A DNA stretch of 39,526 nucleotides from positions 1-39,526 of IMG/VR virus record IMGVR_UViG_3300049427_000017; one strand, 5' to 3'. Positions 19,972-28,694 of this stretch are shown piece after piece (the stretch's first letter is position 1; every line of letters begins with the position of its first letter). The notes under the pieces were generated by a model that searched no databases, was not told the origin of the DNA, and worked only from the letters and a program-made list of their open reading frames with translations. Source of the DNA: a virus. Position numbers and translations under genes: made by a program.

Positions 19972-20449
19972 GCTCCTAAAAAACTACCGTAACTACAAAT
20001 ACGCAGTAAACCAATATGAGCGACACCGACCACGAGCAGGAGCTGGCATAGCAAACTATGACGGCATGCCGAGTGGATCAGGAGCAGCGGAGTTATTCTT
20101 TGCGCCTAACAGTCGGATGGGCGATATGGGGCATACGAGCTTTCAGGACAGGATGGACTATCATTCGTATGCCGAAGTAGTCAGAGACATTGAGGATGGC
20201 TTACAGACACTTACAGACGACGAGCAGAGTGTAATCAGGCTCAAGTGGATGGATAAGTTATCGTTACAGGAGATAGCTGATAAGAAGTTTTTGAGCATAC
20301 GGACGATTAAAAGTCGTCACAAATCGGCGCTATCGAGTTTGGAGATATGCTTCAGATTTATCAAGCCGCCGCACATTGAGGATACTTATGCAAAGGGATC
20401 GCAACACTTCCACCATGCGGAGAAAATCAACAACACGATGTTATTCTAA
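19949..20449 (+). CDS. Late transcription regulator with sigma-70 region 4-like domain
   Basis: 166 residues from GTG 19949, with CGGAGGGAACAGC upstream. The central part (about 75-130) reads DIEDGLQTLTDDEQSVIRLKWM, then a helix-turn-helix SLQEIADKKFLSIRTIKSRHKSAL, as in region 4 of sigma factors and ArpU/RinA-type late activators. Such genes lie at the early/late boundary just before terminase, exactly as here. It probably activates transcription of the packaging and virion genes; the target promoter is not identified. Confidence 0.8.
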   Translation: MNRENVTELLKNYRNYKYAVNQYERHRPRAGAGIANYDGMPSGSGAAELFFAPNSRMGDMGHTSFQDRMDYHSYAEVVRDIEDGLQTLTDDEQSVIRLKWMDKLSLQEIADKKFLSIRTIKSRHKSALSSLEICFRFIKPPHIEDTYAKGSQHFHHAEKINNTMLF

Positions 20450-20515
20450 TTTGCACTTTTAACGCACACATGTTGCACCATAAAGAAAGTACAATTGTTT
20501 CATAGGATGCTGACG

Positions 20516-20665
20516 ATGAATGTTATCGCCTGTACACGTTGCATTCACGCGACATTCAGGCAAGTGGGATATGGTGAGTGCGCTGTATCTCATTTGCATT
20601 ATTACGGTGATAAGCCCGATTGCCACGGAAACGTGAGACCAATAGTCCTTTCGGGCTTCGCATAA
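20516..20665 (+). CDS. Cys/His-rich small protein
   Basis: 49 residues. CTRCIHATF, a middle Cys and PDCHGN give four Cys with several His, a likely zinc site. TAGGA lies 8 nt before ATG 20516; two upstream in-frame ATG or CTG codons exist. Last gene before the terminator at 20740. Confidence 0.5.
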   Translation: MNVIACTRCIHATFRQVGYGECAVSHLHYYGDKPDCHGNVRPIVLSGFA

Positions 20666-20739
20666 ATTTAAATCGAACAGTCCTCGTCGTTAAGTGTATC
20701 CCAATCCACTGACGTGACAAATGTTATACTTTCGCATTA

Positions 20740-20765
20740 AGTCCTACGCCGTTGTAGGGCTTTTT
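20740..20765 (+). terminator. Intrinsic terminator separating early and late genes
   Basis: AGTCCTAC (20740-20747) and GTAGGGCT (20754-20761) pair with one G-U, loop GCCGTT, then a run of five Ts. Clear rho-independent structure immediately before the late operon. Confidence 0.85.
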
Positions 20766-20786
20766 GCGTTATAGGGAGATGAAACA

Positions 20787-20936
20787 ATGGAGCTTAAATA
20801 TTGCGATAGATGCAAATGGGACTCTGAATCATGTTCCAAAGGCATTCCTGATGGGATGGACATTGACGACATGACTGAATGTCCTGATTGCGGACAAGAG
20901 TTGTACGAGCTGGAAAGCAGAGAAGACATACCATAA
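20787..20936 (+). CDS. Zinc-ribbon protein at head of late operon
   Basis: 49 residues: CDRC near the N-terminus, one more Cys, and CPDCG at about 32-36, a standard zinc ribbon. AGGGAGATGAAACA precedes the ATG. Acidic. Unknown function. Confidence 0.65.
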   Translation: MELKYCDRCKWDSESCSKGIPDGMDIDDMTECPDCGQELYELESREDIP

Positions 20937-20940
20937 TGGC

Positions 20941-21069
20941 ATGACCGACCTTGACGCAATATCAATATATGCAGTATGTAACTTAATCCTATGGCGCATT
21001 GCGATGTGGGCATTCTTTGGAGGTGATGACGTTGGAGAAGAAGATCATTATTACGATGAACCAGATTGA
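20941..21069 (+). CDS. 42-residue possible membrane protein
   Basis: MTDLDAISIYAVCNLILWRI and AMWAFFGG suggest one membrane segment, then an acidic tail. No good ribosome binding site, and it overlaps the next gene by 38 nt. Tentative. Confidence 0.35.
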   Translation: MTDLDAISIYAVCNLILWRIAMWAFFGGDDVGEEDHYYDEPD

Positions 21070-21187
21070 CGGCTCAATTGAGTATGAGCATGATGGAGGT
21101 CCGACATATGCTGAGACATTAGGCATGCTAGAGTACATTAAGCTGATCCTAGCGAAAGAGTGGATGGATGAAATAGAGGGGGAGTGA
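21032..21187 (+). CDS. Hypothetical protein upstream of terminase
   Basis: 51 residues from TTG 21032; GGAGGTG (21019-21025) is 6 nt upstream, whereas ATG 21026 would be too close. KKIIITMNQIDGSIEYEH, then helix LGMLEYIKLILAKEW. Small alpha/beta protein of unknown function. Confidence 0.55.
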   Translation: MEKKIIITMNQIDGSIEYEHDGGPTYAETLGMLEYIKLILAKEWMDEIEGE

Positions 21188-21190
21188 TGA

Positions 21191-21643
21191 ATGATGGCAT
21201 TGACGGATAAGCAAAAGAAATTTGCAGACGAGTATCTCATAGATATGAACGCTACAGCGGCTTACCTTCGTGCCGGTTACAAATGTTCCGAAGCAGCTGC
21301 TAGATCGAGTGCGAGTGATCTCCTAACAAATCCTAACATTTCCGAGTACATTGAATCAAAGCAGAAAAAGCTTGAGATTAAGACAGAAGTAACGGCTGAA
21401 TGGGTTATAAAAGAGTTTATTGAGAATCACAAGCTGGCTAGAGATATTGGAGAGTTATCAGCCTCCAACAAAGCGCTTGAGAGTATTGGGCGTCATTTAG
21501 GTATGTTCAACGATAAGATGAGAGTGGACGCGAATAACAACAACATGAACACCGACTTAACGAACCTTTCACCGGACGAACGGAGGGCGAGGATAGATGA
21601 GCTTAACCGCCGCCGAGGAAATGGAACTGCTCGCTCTTCTTGA
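21191..21643 (+). CDS. terS: Terminase small subunit
   Basis: 150 residues of the Terminase_2 type: LTDKQKKFADEYLIDMNATA, AYLRAGYKCSEAAARSSASD, LLTNPNISEYI. The N-terminal helix-turn-helix binds the packaging site; the C-terminal helices oligomerise. GGGGGAG is upstream, and ATG 21194 is an alternative start. Overlaps the large subunit by 47 nt. A pac or cos site is expected nearby but I cannot point to one. Confidence 0.9.
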   Translation: MMALTDKQKKFADEYLIDMNATAAYLRAGYKCSEAAARSSASDLLTNPNISEYIESKQKKLEIKTEVTAEWVIKEFIENHKLARDIGELSASNKALESIGRHLGMFNDKMRVDANNNNMNTDLTNLSPDERRARIDELNRRRGNGTARSS

Positions 21644-23111
21644 ACTAGAAGAGAAGGAGCAAGCAAAAAGTAATTACTATGACTACGTTAAATATGTCCA
21701 CAGTGGTTTGTTCAAAGAGAGCCGCCATGGACTTTTCATAACAGATATTATTCAAGAAGCTATTGAACGCAAGAAAGCTATGGTTGCCGGTAAGATTCCG
21801 ATGGAGAATCAATACATCGGTTTTTCAATTCCACCGCGACATGGTAAATCAATGACGATAACCGAAACATTACCTAGCTTCTACCTTGGACACTTTCAAA
21901 ATGATCGAGTGATCGAGGGTTCGTACAACACGACATTCGCTCAGAAGTTCGGGAAGAAGAATTTGCAGAAAGTTAAGCAGTTTGCAGCAGAGTTATTTGG
22001 AATTGAATTAAGTCCATCATCCAAGTCATCATCTGATTGGGATATAGACGGAACGCGAGGCGGTATGATCTCAAGGGGTATCTTAGCCGGTGTAACAGGT
22101 GAAGGTGCCGATTTGATGATTATAGATGATCCCATTAAGAACCGTGAAGAAGCTGACTCCGAGGTTTACCGAGATAAGATGTGGGGTGAATGGATAGATT
22201 CATTCTCCACTCGGTTACACCCTGGGGCTATTTGTATTTTCATCATGACTCGATGGCATGAGGATGATTTGGTAGGAAGGTTACAAAATCCTGAATACGG
22301 CGAACCGATTCCGATGAATATGATAAACCTTCCACTTGAAGCTGAGGAAGGAGATTTGATTGGTCGTGACCCCGGTGAACCTTTATGGCCGGAGCGATAC
22401 AGTTACGACTTTATTGAGTCGCGAAAACGGTATCCATCATCATTTAATGCATTGTATCAGGGTAGGCCGACGAGCCAAGAAGGTAACATGCTAAAACGTG
22501 ATTGGTGGAAATATTACGATGTTCTTCCGCCGATGGCATCTCAGCTTATTAGTGTGGATGCTGCATTCAAGGACGAGGACGAAAGTGATTACGTAGTCAT
22601 TCAAGTGTGGGGCAAGAATCAAGCGGATATGTACTTAATAGACCAATCGAGAGCGAAAATGAACTTCCCAGCTACGCTACAGACAATTCGTAATATGGTC
22701 GCCAAGCATCCTAAGGCATCGCTTAAGCTTGTAGAGGATAAGGCAAATGGTTCCGCAATCATATCGACATTGCAACGTGAAATAGGTGGGATAGTCGAAA
22801 TTAATCCGGATGGTGGTAAGATTACAAGGGTTAATGCTGTGTCAGCCTATATTGAATCAGGAAACGTGTACCTACCGCGACAAGCGGAATGGATACATGA
22901 CTTTGTTGAAGAAGCAGCGAGCTTCCCAAATGGTAAAAACGATGATCAAGTTGATGCGATGAGCCAAGCACTAAACCGATTTATTTATTTCGCCGGTACG
23001 ATACCGGATACGTCAACGAAAACGTACAACTTTAACTCCGAGAAGCCAAAGCCGAACGCATTTACAGGCAACAAAATAGACGATTCGTACATTGCAGGAG
23101 GATGGAACTAA
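21597..23111 (+). CDS. terL: Terminase large subunit
   Basis: 504 residues. ATPase domain with Walker A PPRHGKSM (about 79-86) and Walker B LMIIDD (about 173-178), a TRW coupling motif near 218-220, and an RNase H-like nuclease domain with D321, VEDKANG (about 379-385) and NDDQVDA (about 448-454). It powers DNA packaging through the portal and cuts the concatemer. Resembles the psiM2/COG5362 class of large subunits. Start ATG 21597 has CGGAGGGCGAGGAT upstream. Complete, all motifs intact. Confidence 0.95.
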   Translation: MSLTAAEEMELLALLELEEKEQAKSNYYDYVKYVHSGLFKESRHGLFITDIIQEAIERKKAMVAGKIPMENQYIGFSIPPRHGKSMTITETLPSFYLGHFQNDRVIEGSYNTTFAQKFGKKNLQKVKQFAAELFGIELSPSSKSSSDWDIDGTRGGMISRGILAGVTGEGADLMIIDDPIKNREEADSEVYRDKMWGEWIDSFSTRLHPGAICIFIMTRWHEDDLVGRLQNPEYGEPIPMNMINLPLEAEEGDLIGRDPGEPLWPERYSYDFIESRKRYPSSFNALYQGRPTSQEGNMLKRDWWKYYDVLPPMASQLISVDAAFKDEDESDYVVIQVWGKNQADMYLIDQSRAKMNFPATLQTIRNMVAKHPKASLKLVEDKANGSAIISTLQREIGGIVEINPDGGKITRVNAVSAYIESGNVYLPRQAEWIHDFVEEAASFPNGKNDDQVDAMSQALNRFIYFAGTIPDTSTKTYNFNSEKPKPNAFTGNKIDDSYIAGGWN

Positions 23112-23362
23112 TGGAATACGCAATCATGGGCATAGTCTTCGGGCTGTGCCTTTTCATCGTTCCATTGTGGGCGTATAGAAGGGGCTTGCAAGATGGTTTA
23201 GGCATTAGGCAGGATAAACCCATCCAACCTATCGTACCAACCATTACGAAGCCATTTGAGAAGGCTAAAGCAAATATTGAAGCTGATAAGATGATGCAGG
23301 GTATGCAAAACCTGATGAGTTACGATCCGTTTCAACCGCCTAAGAAAGAAGGTGAAGCATGA
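23111..23362 (+). CDS. Small membrane protein between terminase and portal
   Basis: 83 residues from ATG 23111, 9 nt after AGGAGG; an in-frame ATG at 23102 touches that site. An N-terminal membrane helix (IMGIVFGLCLFIVPLWAY) with positive-inside RRG follows, then a soluble tail. ATGA overlap with the portal gene. A membrane-anchored protein here is unusual; its role in assembly or packaging is unknown. Confidence 0.7.
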   Translation: MEYAIMGIVFGLCLFIVPLWAYRRGLQDGLGIRQDKPIQPIVPTITKPFEKAKANIEADKMMQGMQNLMSYDPFQPPKKEGEA

Positions 23363-25263
23363 GTAAAGATAAACGTGTTGGCGATATAACAACAGAATGG
23401 CTGCAATATCAGTCAGGAATCGACTATAACCACCGTGTGAACCTGTATGAGACAGTTAACCGTAATGAAGCGTTCTATGCCGGTGAGCAATGGCAAGGCG
23501 TGGTTGCTAATGGCCTTCCTACTCCAGTGTTCAACATATTCAAACGCGTCATTAACTATTTCATTGCAGCAATCATGAGCCAGAACACCAAATTGCAGTT
23601 TGTTCCTGAAAACGTTGGTGAGGAACCGGCGAATGAAGATGAACAGAGCATTAAAGATGCAGCTGAACTTATCAGCGCCTATTCAGAAACGTTGTGGGAA
23701 AAGAACAAAATGAATCAGAAGTTGCGTCAATGGCTGCTTGATGCTGCTATATCAGGAGATGCAGATGCTTATATTTGGTGGAATGCTCTTATTGATACGG
23801 CACAACCGACTAAAGGCGATATCGAGACTGATACTGTAGACAATGTGAATGTCATGTATGGCGATCCTAATAACTCCAAGGCTAAAGGGCAGCCATACAT
23901 ACTCATAGTTGCGCGTGAGTTGGTTGATTCGCTAAAGGAACAGGCAAAGGCGAACGGAATACCTCAAGAGAAAATAGATCTTATTAGCTCGGATGAGGAT
24001 ACATTCTATCAATCAGGAGAACGCTCGAAGATTGAACTGGATCGAAAAGGTGAGAATTCAGGGAAAACAACCTCATTACTCAAGATTTGTAAGCGCGATG
24101 GAAAGGTTTACGCCAAGAAGATCACCAAGTATACGACAATCCGCGAAGAATGGGACACCAAACTAAGTGAGTATCCTACGGCGCATATGAATTGGGATTC
24201 GAGAAAGAACAGTTATCATGGTCAAGCGCTCGGGACGGGTCTTATCCCTAACCAAGTATTCGTAAACAAGATGTTTGCAATGGCGATGATGAGCTTGATG
24301 CACACCGCTTTTCCTAAAGCCATATATAACAAAAACATGGTGAGCGGTTGGAATAATCAGATCGGTGCAGCTATTGGCATTGAATCAGCTGGTCCTGAAG
24401 TGAACATAGGAAATGTTGCTCAGTATATGACTCCTGGTAACATGTCGAACCAAGTGTTTCAACTGATAGAATTGACCATACAGCAAACGAAAGAAATGTT
24501 AGGTGCCAATGATGCGCTATTGGGTAACGTGAAGCCGGAGGCGGCATCAGGTCGGTCTATCATCGCCGTACAGCAAGCTTCATCAATTCCGCTAGAGAAC
24601 ATCAAGCAGAACCTATACCAGTTTGTTGAGGATATCGGCTATGTGTGGTTGGACTTCATGGCGAATTATTACGGTACACGGTCGATTGATGTTGAAATCA
24701 TGGGCAAACGTGAAATTCGTGAGTTCGACTTCTCCAAGCTGAAAAAGATGAAGTTCCGACTTAAAATTGATGTTGGTCCATCGTCCTACTGGAGTGAGCT
24801 GACAGCCATGGAGACATTGGATGCACTTCTACAGTCAGAAAGAATCACATTTGAACAGTATCTTAATCGTGTTCCTGCTGGCATGATCCCTCAAAAGCAA
24901 GAATTGATTCAGGACATTAAGAATCAGGACATGCGCCAGCAGTTTATATACGAGCAGATGGCAAGGTTTATGGAGTCATTGCCGCCTGATCAACAAGCAG
25001 CGCTCCAGCAGCTACCTCCTGAAGAACAGGAAGCACAGCTCATGGAAATGATGATGCAGCCACCTGAACAGGCAGCACAGAAACAGGAGAGCCAACAAGC
25101 GCAGCAGGAACAAGCCATGATGCAGCAACAGAAACAAGAACAATTAGCGGCCCAACAAGCTCAAATGAGTGAGCAACAGAAGTTTGAGCAGCAAGCGGCG
25201 TTAAAGAAAATGGATATTGAAGGTAAGTTGGCTATAGCAAGCATGAAACAGAATGCACAATAA
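23359..25263 (+). CDS. Portal protein (P22-like)
   Basis: 634 residues, the size of P22-type portals rather than the shorter siphovirus type. The N-terminal wing includes EAFYAGEQWQG and PVFNIFKRVINYFIAAIM. The stem/clip region is about 290-420, with MLGANDALLG and a crown-like helical part thereafter. The last 100 residues are Gln/Glu/Ala-rich, forming a long helical barrel-like tail. Forms the dodecameric DNA gate at one capsid vertex. Family call from architecture and recalled motifs. Confidence 0.85.
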   Translation: MSKDKRVGDITTEWLQYQSGIDYNHRVNLYETVNRNEAFYAGEQWQGVVANGLPTPVFNIFKRVINYFIAAIMSQNTKLQFVPENVGEEPANEDEQSIKDAAELISAYSETLWEKNKMNQKLRQWLLDAAISGDADAYIWWNALIDTAQPTKGDIETDTVDNVNVMYGDPNNSKAKGQPYILIVARELVDSLKEQAKANGIPQEKIDLISSDEDTFYQSGERSKIELDRKGENSGKTTSLLKICKRDGKVYAKKITKYTTIREEWDTKLSEYPTAHMNWDSRKNSYHGQALGTGLIPNQVFVNKMFAMAMMSLMHTAFPKAIYNKNMVSGWNNQIGAAIGIESAGPEVNIGNVAQYMTPGNMSNQVFQLIELTIQQTKEMLGANDALLGNVKPEAASGRSIIAVQQASSIPLENIKQNLYQFVEDIGYVWLDFMANYYGTRSIDVEIMGKREIREFDFSKLKKMKFRLKIDVGPSSYWSELTAMETLDALLQSERITFEQYLNRVPAGMIPQKQELIQDIKNQDMRQQFIYEQMARFMESLPPDQQAALQQLPPEEQEAQLMEMMMQPPEQAAQKQESQQAQQEQAMMQQQKQEQLAAQQAQMSEQQKFEQQAALKKMDIEGKLAIASMKQNAQ

Positions 25264-25264
25264 C

Positions 25265-25296
25265 GGGCTATCGTTGAGACTGCGGTGGCCTATTTT
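25265..25296 (+). terminator. Probable partial terminator after portal gene
   Basis: GGGCTATCG (25265-25273) pairs with CGGTGGCCT (25283-25291) including three G-U pairs, then ATTTT. Short T-run, so read-through to scaffold and coat is expected. A second small hairpin (AGCGG-ACCG-CCGCT, 25321-25334) lies just before the scaffold gene. Confidence 0.5.
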
Positions 25297-25355
25297 CGTT
25301 TCACTTTCGGCAATAAAAACAGCGGACCGCCGCTTAAAAATGTGGAGGTAAGACA

Positions 25356-26123
25356 ATGGAAAACGTAGGCAATGAATCAGTAGTACCCTCTGAAATAGTC
25401 GAAACACCAATAACTGAACAGGCGGTAAACACGGAGAACGCCGAGCCGAGCGTGGAGACAGTCGAGACTAAGGCAGAGAAAACGTTCACACAATCGGAGC
25501 TTGATAGCATCATTCAAAAGCGCCTTGATCGTGAACGTGAAACAGTAACTAAAAAGGCAGCTCAAGAGGCGAGAGATTCTTACTTCGCTGAGCAGAACAT
25601 CGAGTGGCAAGGTAAGAAGATCACAACCGAAGCTGAGTACAAGCAAGCGGTAAAAGAACAAGAGTTGATCAATAAATACAGTTCGCAAGGGCTACCCGAT
25701 GATGTGGTTGCTGAGCTTGTAGAGGGTAAAAAGTTCCGCGATCAGTATAACGATACGCAAAAGCAATCGGCTGATCGAGCCAAACAGGAGTCAGACTTCC
25801 ATGCTTTCTTGGAATCGTATCCCGATGTTGATCCCAAGGATATACCACAGACCGTATGGGACGAAGTAAGCAACGGGAAAAGCTTGGTGGATGCTTTCGT
25901 TAAGCACGAAAACCAAACGCTTAAACAGCGGCTTGCTGAGGTTGAAAAATCTAAGCAAATCGAGCAACAAAATATTGATAACGCTCAAGCTTCAACAGGC
26001 GCAGTGACAAACACTGGTGGAAATCCTGCTTATTTCACTCGAGAACAAGTAGCAAAGATGTCCATCAGTGAAACAAACCGCAACTGGACAGCAATTAACG
26101 AATCAATGAAAAAATGGAAATAA
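25356..26123 (+). CDS. Scaffold protein
   Basis: 255 residues between portal and coat genes. Acidic N-terminus (about 1-45), then TFTQSELDSIIQKRLDRERE, a helical Lys/Glu/Gln-rich body and a short basic C-terminus ending MKKWK. Composition and position match phage scaffold proteins, which direct coat assembly and leave or are degraded. TGGAGGTAAGACA precedes the ATG. Confidence 0.8.
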   Translation: MENVGNESVVPSEIVETPITEQAVNTENAEPSVETVETKAEKTFTQSELDSIIQKRLDRERETVTKKAAQEARDSYFAEQNIEWQGKKITTEAEYKQAVKEQELINKYSSQGLPDDVVAELVEGKKFRDQYNDTQKQSADRAKQESDFHAFLESYPDVDPKDIPQTVWDEVSNGKSLVDAFVKHENQTLKQRLAEVEKSKQIEQQNIDNAQASTGAVTNTGGNPAYFTREQVAKMSISETNRNWTAINESMKKWK

Positions 26124-26137
26124 GGGAGAGGTAACTC

Positions 26138-26971
26138 ATGACAATCGCAGCATTTGTACCACAAATATGGACAACAAAAATCATCCGCACGTTGGAAGAC
26201 AACCTGGTAGCGAAACAGATTTGCAGCATGGAGCCAGAAGGCGAGATCAAAAAAGCTGGGGATACCGTTTACTTCAACGGTTTGTCAGATCCGACAATTA
26301 ATAACTATGCAGGCACAGTAACGTACGAAGGATTGCAGGATGCTGGCGTTACAATGACTATCGACCAACAAAAATACTTCGCTTTCAAAGTTGGAGATAT
26401 TGAGAAAGCACAGGCGAATGTTGATCTTAAAGGATCGCAAGCAGACCGCGCAGCGTACAAGCTTAAAGAAACAGCGGATTCGTTCATTTTGGGCAAGTAT
26501 GGTGATGCAAATTACCAAACATCAGCCACAATCACAACGGCGAATGTATTATCTGAAATCGGAAAGATGCAGCAAAAGCTGTCTGAAGCAAACGTATCGG
26601 AGTCTGACATGTGGATGGTTGCACCGCCATGGATGAGGTTGAAACTTCAGCTCGCAGGCATTAAGTTCTCAATCAACGAAGGTTTTAACGGTACCGGCGG
26701 TGTCGCTTGGACAAAGGAGCTTGGATTTACATTGTATGTAACAAACCAAGTGGTCAATACGGGAAGTATTGATGTTCCAGTATCCAAAGTAATGGCTGGC
26801 GCGTACAACGCGATTGTATATGCGGACCAAATCATAGATACTGAATCACTTCGCCTAGAATCTAGCTTTGATACAGGCATACGTGGCCTTCATGTATACG
26901 GCGGTAAAACGGTTCGTCCAGATCAACTCGTAACCGGCACATTCACGTTCGCTGCTGAAACAACAATTTAA
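26138..26971 (+). CDS. Major capsid protein (P22-like coat)
   Basis: 277 residues, right after the scaffold. Begins MTIAAFVPQIWTTKIIRTLE; PPWMRLKLQLAG and the YGGKTVRPDQL end agree with the P22 coat-type HK97-fold family. Shorter than P22 gp5 (430), so the large P22 insertion domain is probably absent or reduced. GGGAGAGGTAACTC precedes the ATG. Confidence 0.85.
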   Translation: MTIAAFVPQIWTTKIIRTLEDNLVAKQICSMEPEGEIKKAGDTVYFNGLSDPTINNYAGTVTYEGLQDAGVTMTIDQQKYFAFKVGDIEKAQANVDLKGSQADRAAYKLKETADSFILGKYGDANYQTSATITTANVLSEIGKMQQKLSEANVSESDMWMVAPPWMRLKLQLAGIKFSINEGFNGTGGVAWTKELGFTLYVTNQVVNTGSIDVPVSKVMAGAYNAIVYADQIIDTESLRLESSFDTGIRGLHVYGGKTVRPDQLVTGTFTFAAETTI

Positions 26972-26999
26972 TCAAATAAACGATAAGGAAGTGTTATAG

Positions 27000-27380
27000 A
27001 TGGCAGTAACAGCAAGCAATACTCAGCTAGTGACAAATACAATAACCACAATCGTAGACAATGCGGCAACATCGTCCGTTATCGATGCAACCGAAGTATT
27101 TACAATCACACCTACTAAGGCTGATCAACGTGTAGCGATCATTATCGAAAACGGGCCAACACACGGCAGCGTAACGTATTCCATTGCAGCCGGTGAGTTT
27201 TGGGCAGCAGGAAGCGCATTGACGGGTTCCGTAGCGCAAGCAACAAGCCGCGCTATTGTCTTAGAAGGCGCGAAATACAAGAAAAATAACGGTTCGATTG
27301 TGATTACCTTCACTCCGGCATCCGGCAAGCGTCTGCTTACTGACCATGCTTTGGTGGTTCAAGTTATCCAATTGCCATAA
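27000..27380 (+). CDS. Probable head decoration or accessory protein
   Basis: 126 residues, Thr/Val/Ala-rich and all-beta in character (VTNTITTIVDNAATS, GSIVITFTPASGKRL). Directly after the coat gene, with AAGGAAG upstream and a terminator downstream, which fits a highly expressed capsid decoration protein. No definite family. Confidence 0.65.
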   Translation: MAVTASNTQLVTNTITTIVDNAATSSVIDATEVFTITPTKADQRVAIIIENGPTHGSVTYSIAAGEFWAAGSALTGSVAQATSRAIVLEGAKYKKNNGSIVITFTPASGKRLLTDHALVVQVIQLP

Positions 27381-27390
27381 GTAACAGAAT

Positions 27391-27418
27391 GGGCGGGGCT
27401 AAATGCTCCGTCCTTTTT
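27391..27418 (+). terminator. Terminator after coat and decoration genes
   Basis: GGGCGGGGC (27391-27399), loop TAAAT, GCTCCGTCC (27405-27413) with two G-U pairs, then five Ts. A credible intrinsic terminator that would lower expression of the downstream tail genes relative to capsid genes. Confidence 0.75.
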
Positions 27419-27438
27419 CTGTATATAGGAGGGTTGTA

Positions 27439-27756
27439 ATGGTTAAATTCATAGGCGAACCGCATCTTTTAGTTAACGTTAAGCCGCCGATAGGGACCAT
27501 AAAGCATATTAGATTTGATGCTAATGGTGAGTTTATCACCGAAGATGAGCGATTAATTACACGTATGCATCATCAATTTGATAGCGCTCCAGCGGATGGA
27601 AGCGATCCGACTGAGGAATTAACGGATGATCTCGAGCTGCAGATTAACGAATTTGCGGATACAAAGCATTTTATTTGCAAAAAGTGCGATTATACGACAG
27701 CAAGCAAGGGCGATTTGATGGTCCATTACCGTCAAAACCATCCTAAAGAGGAATAA
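27439..27756 (+). CDS. Structural-region protein with C-terminal C2H2 zinc finger
   Basis: 105 residues from ATG 27439, chosen for AGGAGGG upstream; the longer frame crosses the terminator. N-terminal KFIGEPHLLVNVKPP is beta-like, an acidic linker follows (about 50-72). The last 25 residues form C80-x2-C83-x12-H96-x4-H101 with F and L at finger core positions. This is a classical C2H2 pattern, rare in phage virion genes. May bind DNA or stabilise a connector; unproven. Confidence 0.7.
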   Translation: MVKFIGEPHLLVNVKPPIGTIKHIRFDANGEFITEDERLITRMHHQFDSAPADGSDPTEELTDDLELQINEFADTKHFICKKCDYTTASKGDLMVHYRQNHPKEE

Positions 27757-27767
27757 GGCGGTGAATT

Positions 27768-28688
27768 ATGGCTACTACAGTACAGGAAGTATTCGATACT
27801 GCAATGGATCTCATTGACGAGAGGCTAGATAACGGCACGATAAGCCCGTCTGATACCGTGAGTTATAGCGTTAAAACACCAGGAATCATTACAATCCTTC
27901 AAACTGAGTTGATAAAGCAAGGTGATTTGTTTAAAACATACGAAATAACGAATAAACCGATCGCTAACCTGTTCGGTAACAATAGTGAATTCGATATTTT
28001 GGAGTTTACAGGCGATGAGTTCATTCTTGAATGCGCAGGTAGTGCCAAATCGTATTATTTCGAAGTAGATCGCGTAGGAACTGTGTATATAGAGGACTAC
28101 AATGGCTCATGGAACACGTTGGTGACGATAACAACTATTAATACTCCTAATGGATTCACGGCCTATAAAGGGGTTGTAGTGCCTTCTAGTGGTGCAACGA
28201 GATCAAGGCTGAGATTTGCAGGCTCATATTATTACAAAACAGTAAATAGAGCTTTGTTCAGCATACCATTTGAATTATCGGCAGATGTACCGGACTACAG
28301 ACCATGGGTGAAATGGCAAATGCCTAGCGATTTCAAGAGCATAAACGAAATCGTTAATGAAAAGGGCACGGCATACAATCAAAACTCAGGTTATAAATGG
28401 GAAGGCAGACGGGATTTATATATTAATTACCTGTTTGAAGGTAATATCCGGATTGTTTATAGACCGATTCCAACTGTAATCACAGCACTAACGGACATTC
28501 TCCAAATCGATGATGTAACCGCAAGAACCGTTCTGCCGTATGGTTTGGCTGCACATTTAATGCTCGAGGAAAATGCGGCTACTGCAAGCTTTTTTAACGG
28601 GAGGTACGAAGAACTTAAAGTGACATCATCAAGACAGCCGCCTAGCGCGATGGAGCTAATCGAGAACAGTTACGGAGGGTTCGGGTGA
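27768..28688 (+). CDS. Head-tail adaptor protein (P22 gp4-like) with inserted beta domain
   Basis: 306 residues. The N-terminal helix VQEVFDTAMDLIDERLDNG and the C-terminal LPYGLAAHLMLEENAATASF-type helices fit adaptor proteins that sit under the portal. Between about 60 and 180 a beta-rich segment (FILECAGSAKSYYFEVD, GVVVPSSGATRSRLRFAG) looks like an inserted carbohydrate-binding-like sandwich. Position before the gp10-like gene supports a connector role. Confidence 0.65.
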   Translation: MATTVQEVFDTAMDLIDERLDNGTISPSDTVSYSVKTPGIITILQTELIKQGDLFKTYEITNKPIANLFGNNSEFDILEFTGDEFILECAGSAKSYYFEVDRVGTVYIEDYNGSWNTLVTITTINTPNGFTAYKGVVVPSSGATRSRLRFAGSYYYKTVNRALFSIPFELSADVPDYRPWVKWQMPSDFKSINEIVNEKGTAYNQNSGYKWEGRRDLYINYLFEGNIRIVYRPIPTVITALTDILQIDDVTARTVLPYGLAAHLMLEENAATASFFNGRYEELKVTSSRQPPSAMELIENSYGGFG

Positions 28689-28694
28689 TGAGTT

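Noticed and set aside
19617-20054. 145-codon open frame on the minus strand
   Set aside because: Opposite the DUF2829 and late-regulator genes, Leu/Ser-rich antisense composition, no ribosome binding site.
20725-20730. TATACT as a late promoter just before the 20740 terminator
   Set aside because: No matching -35; the transcript would run straight into the terminator. A promoter activated by the late regulator remains possible but is not supported by sequence alone.
24990-25262. Repetitive CAG/CAA-rich DNA at the end of the portal gene
   Set aside because: Explained by the Gln-rich helical tail of the portal protein, not an independent repeat or origin.
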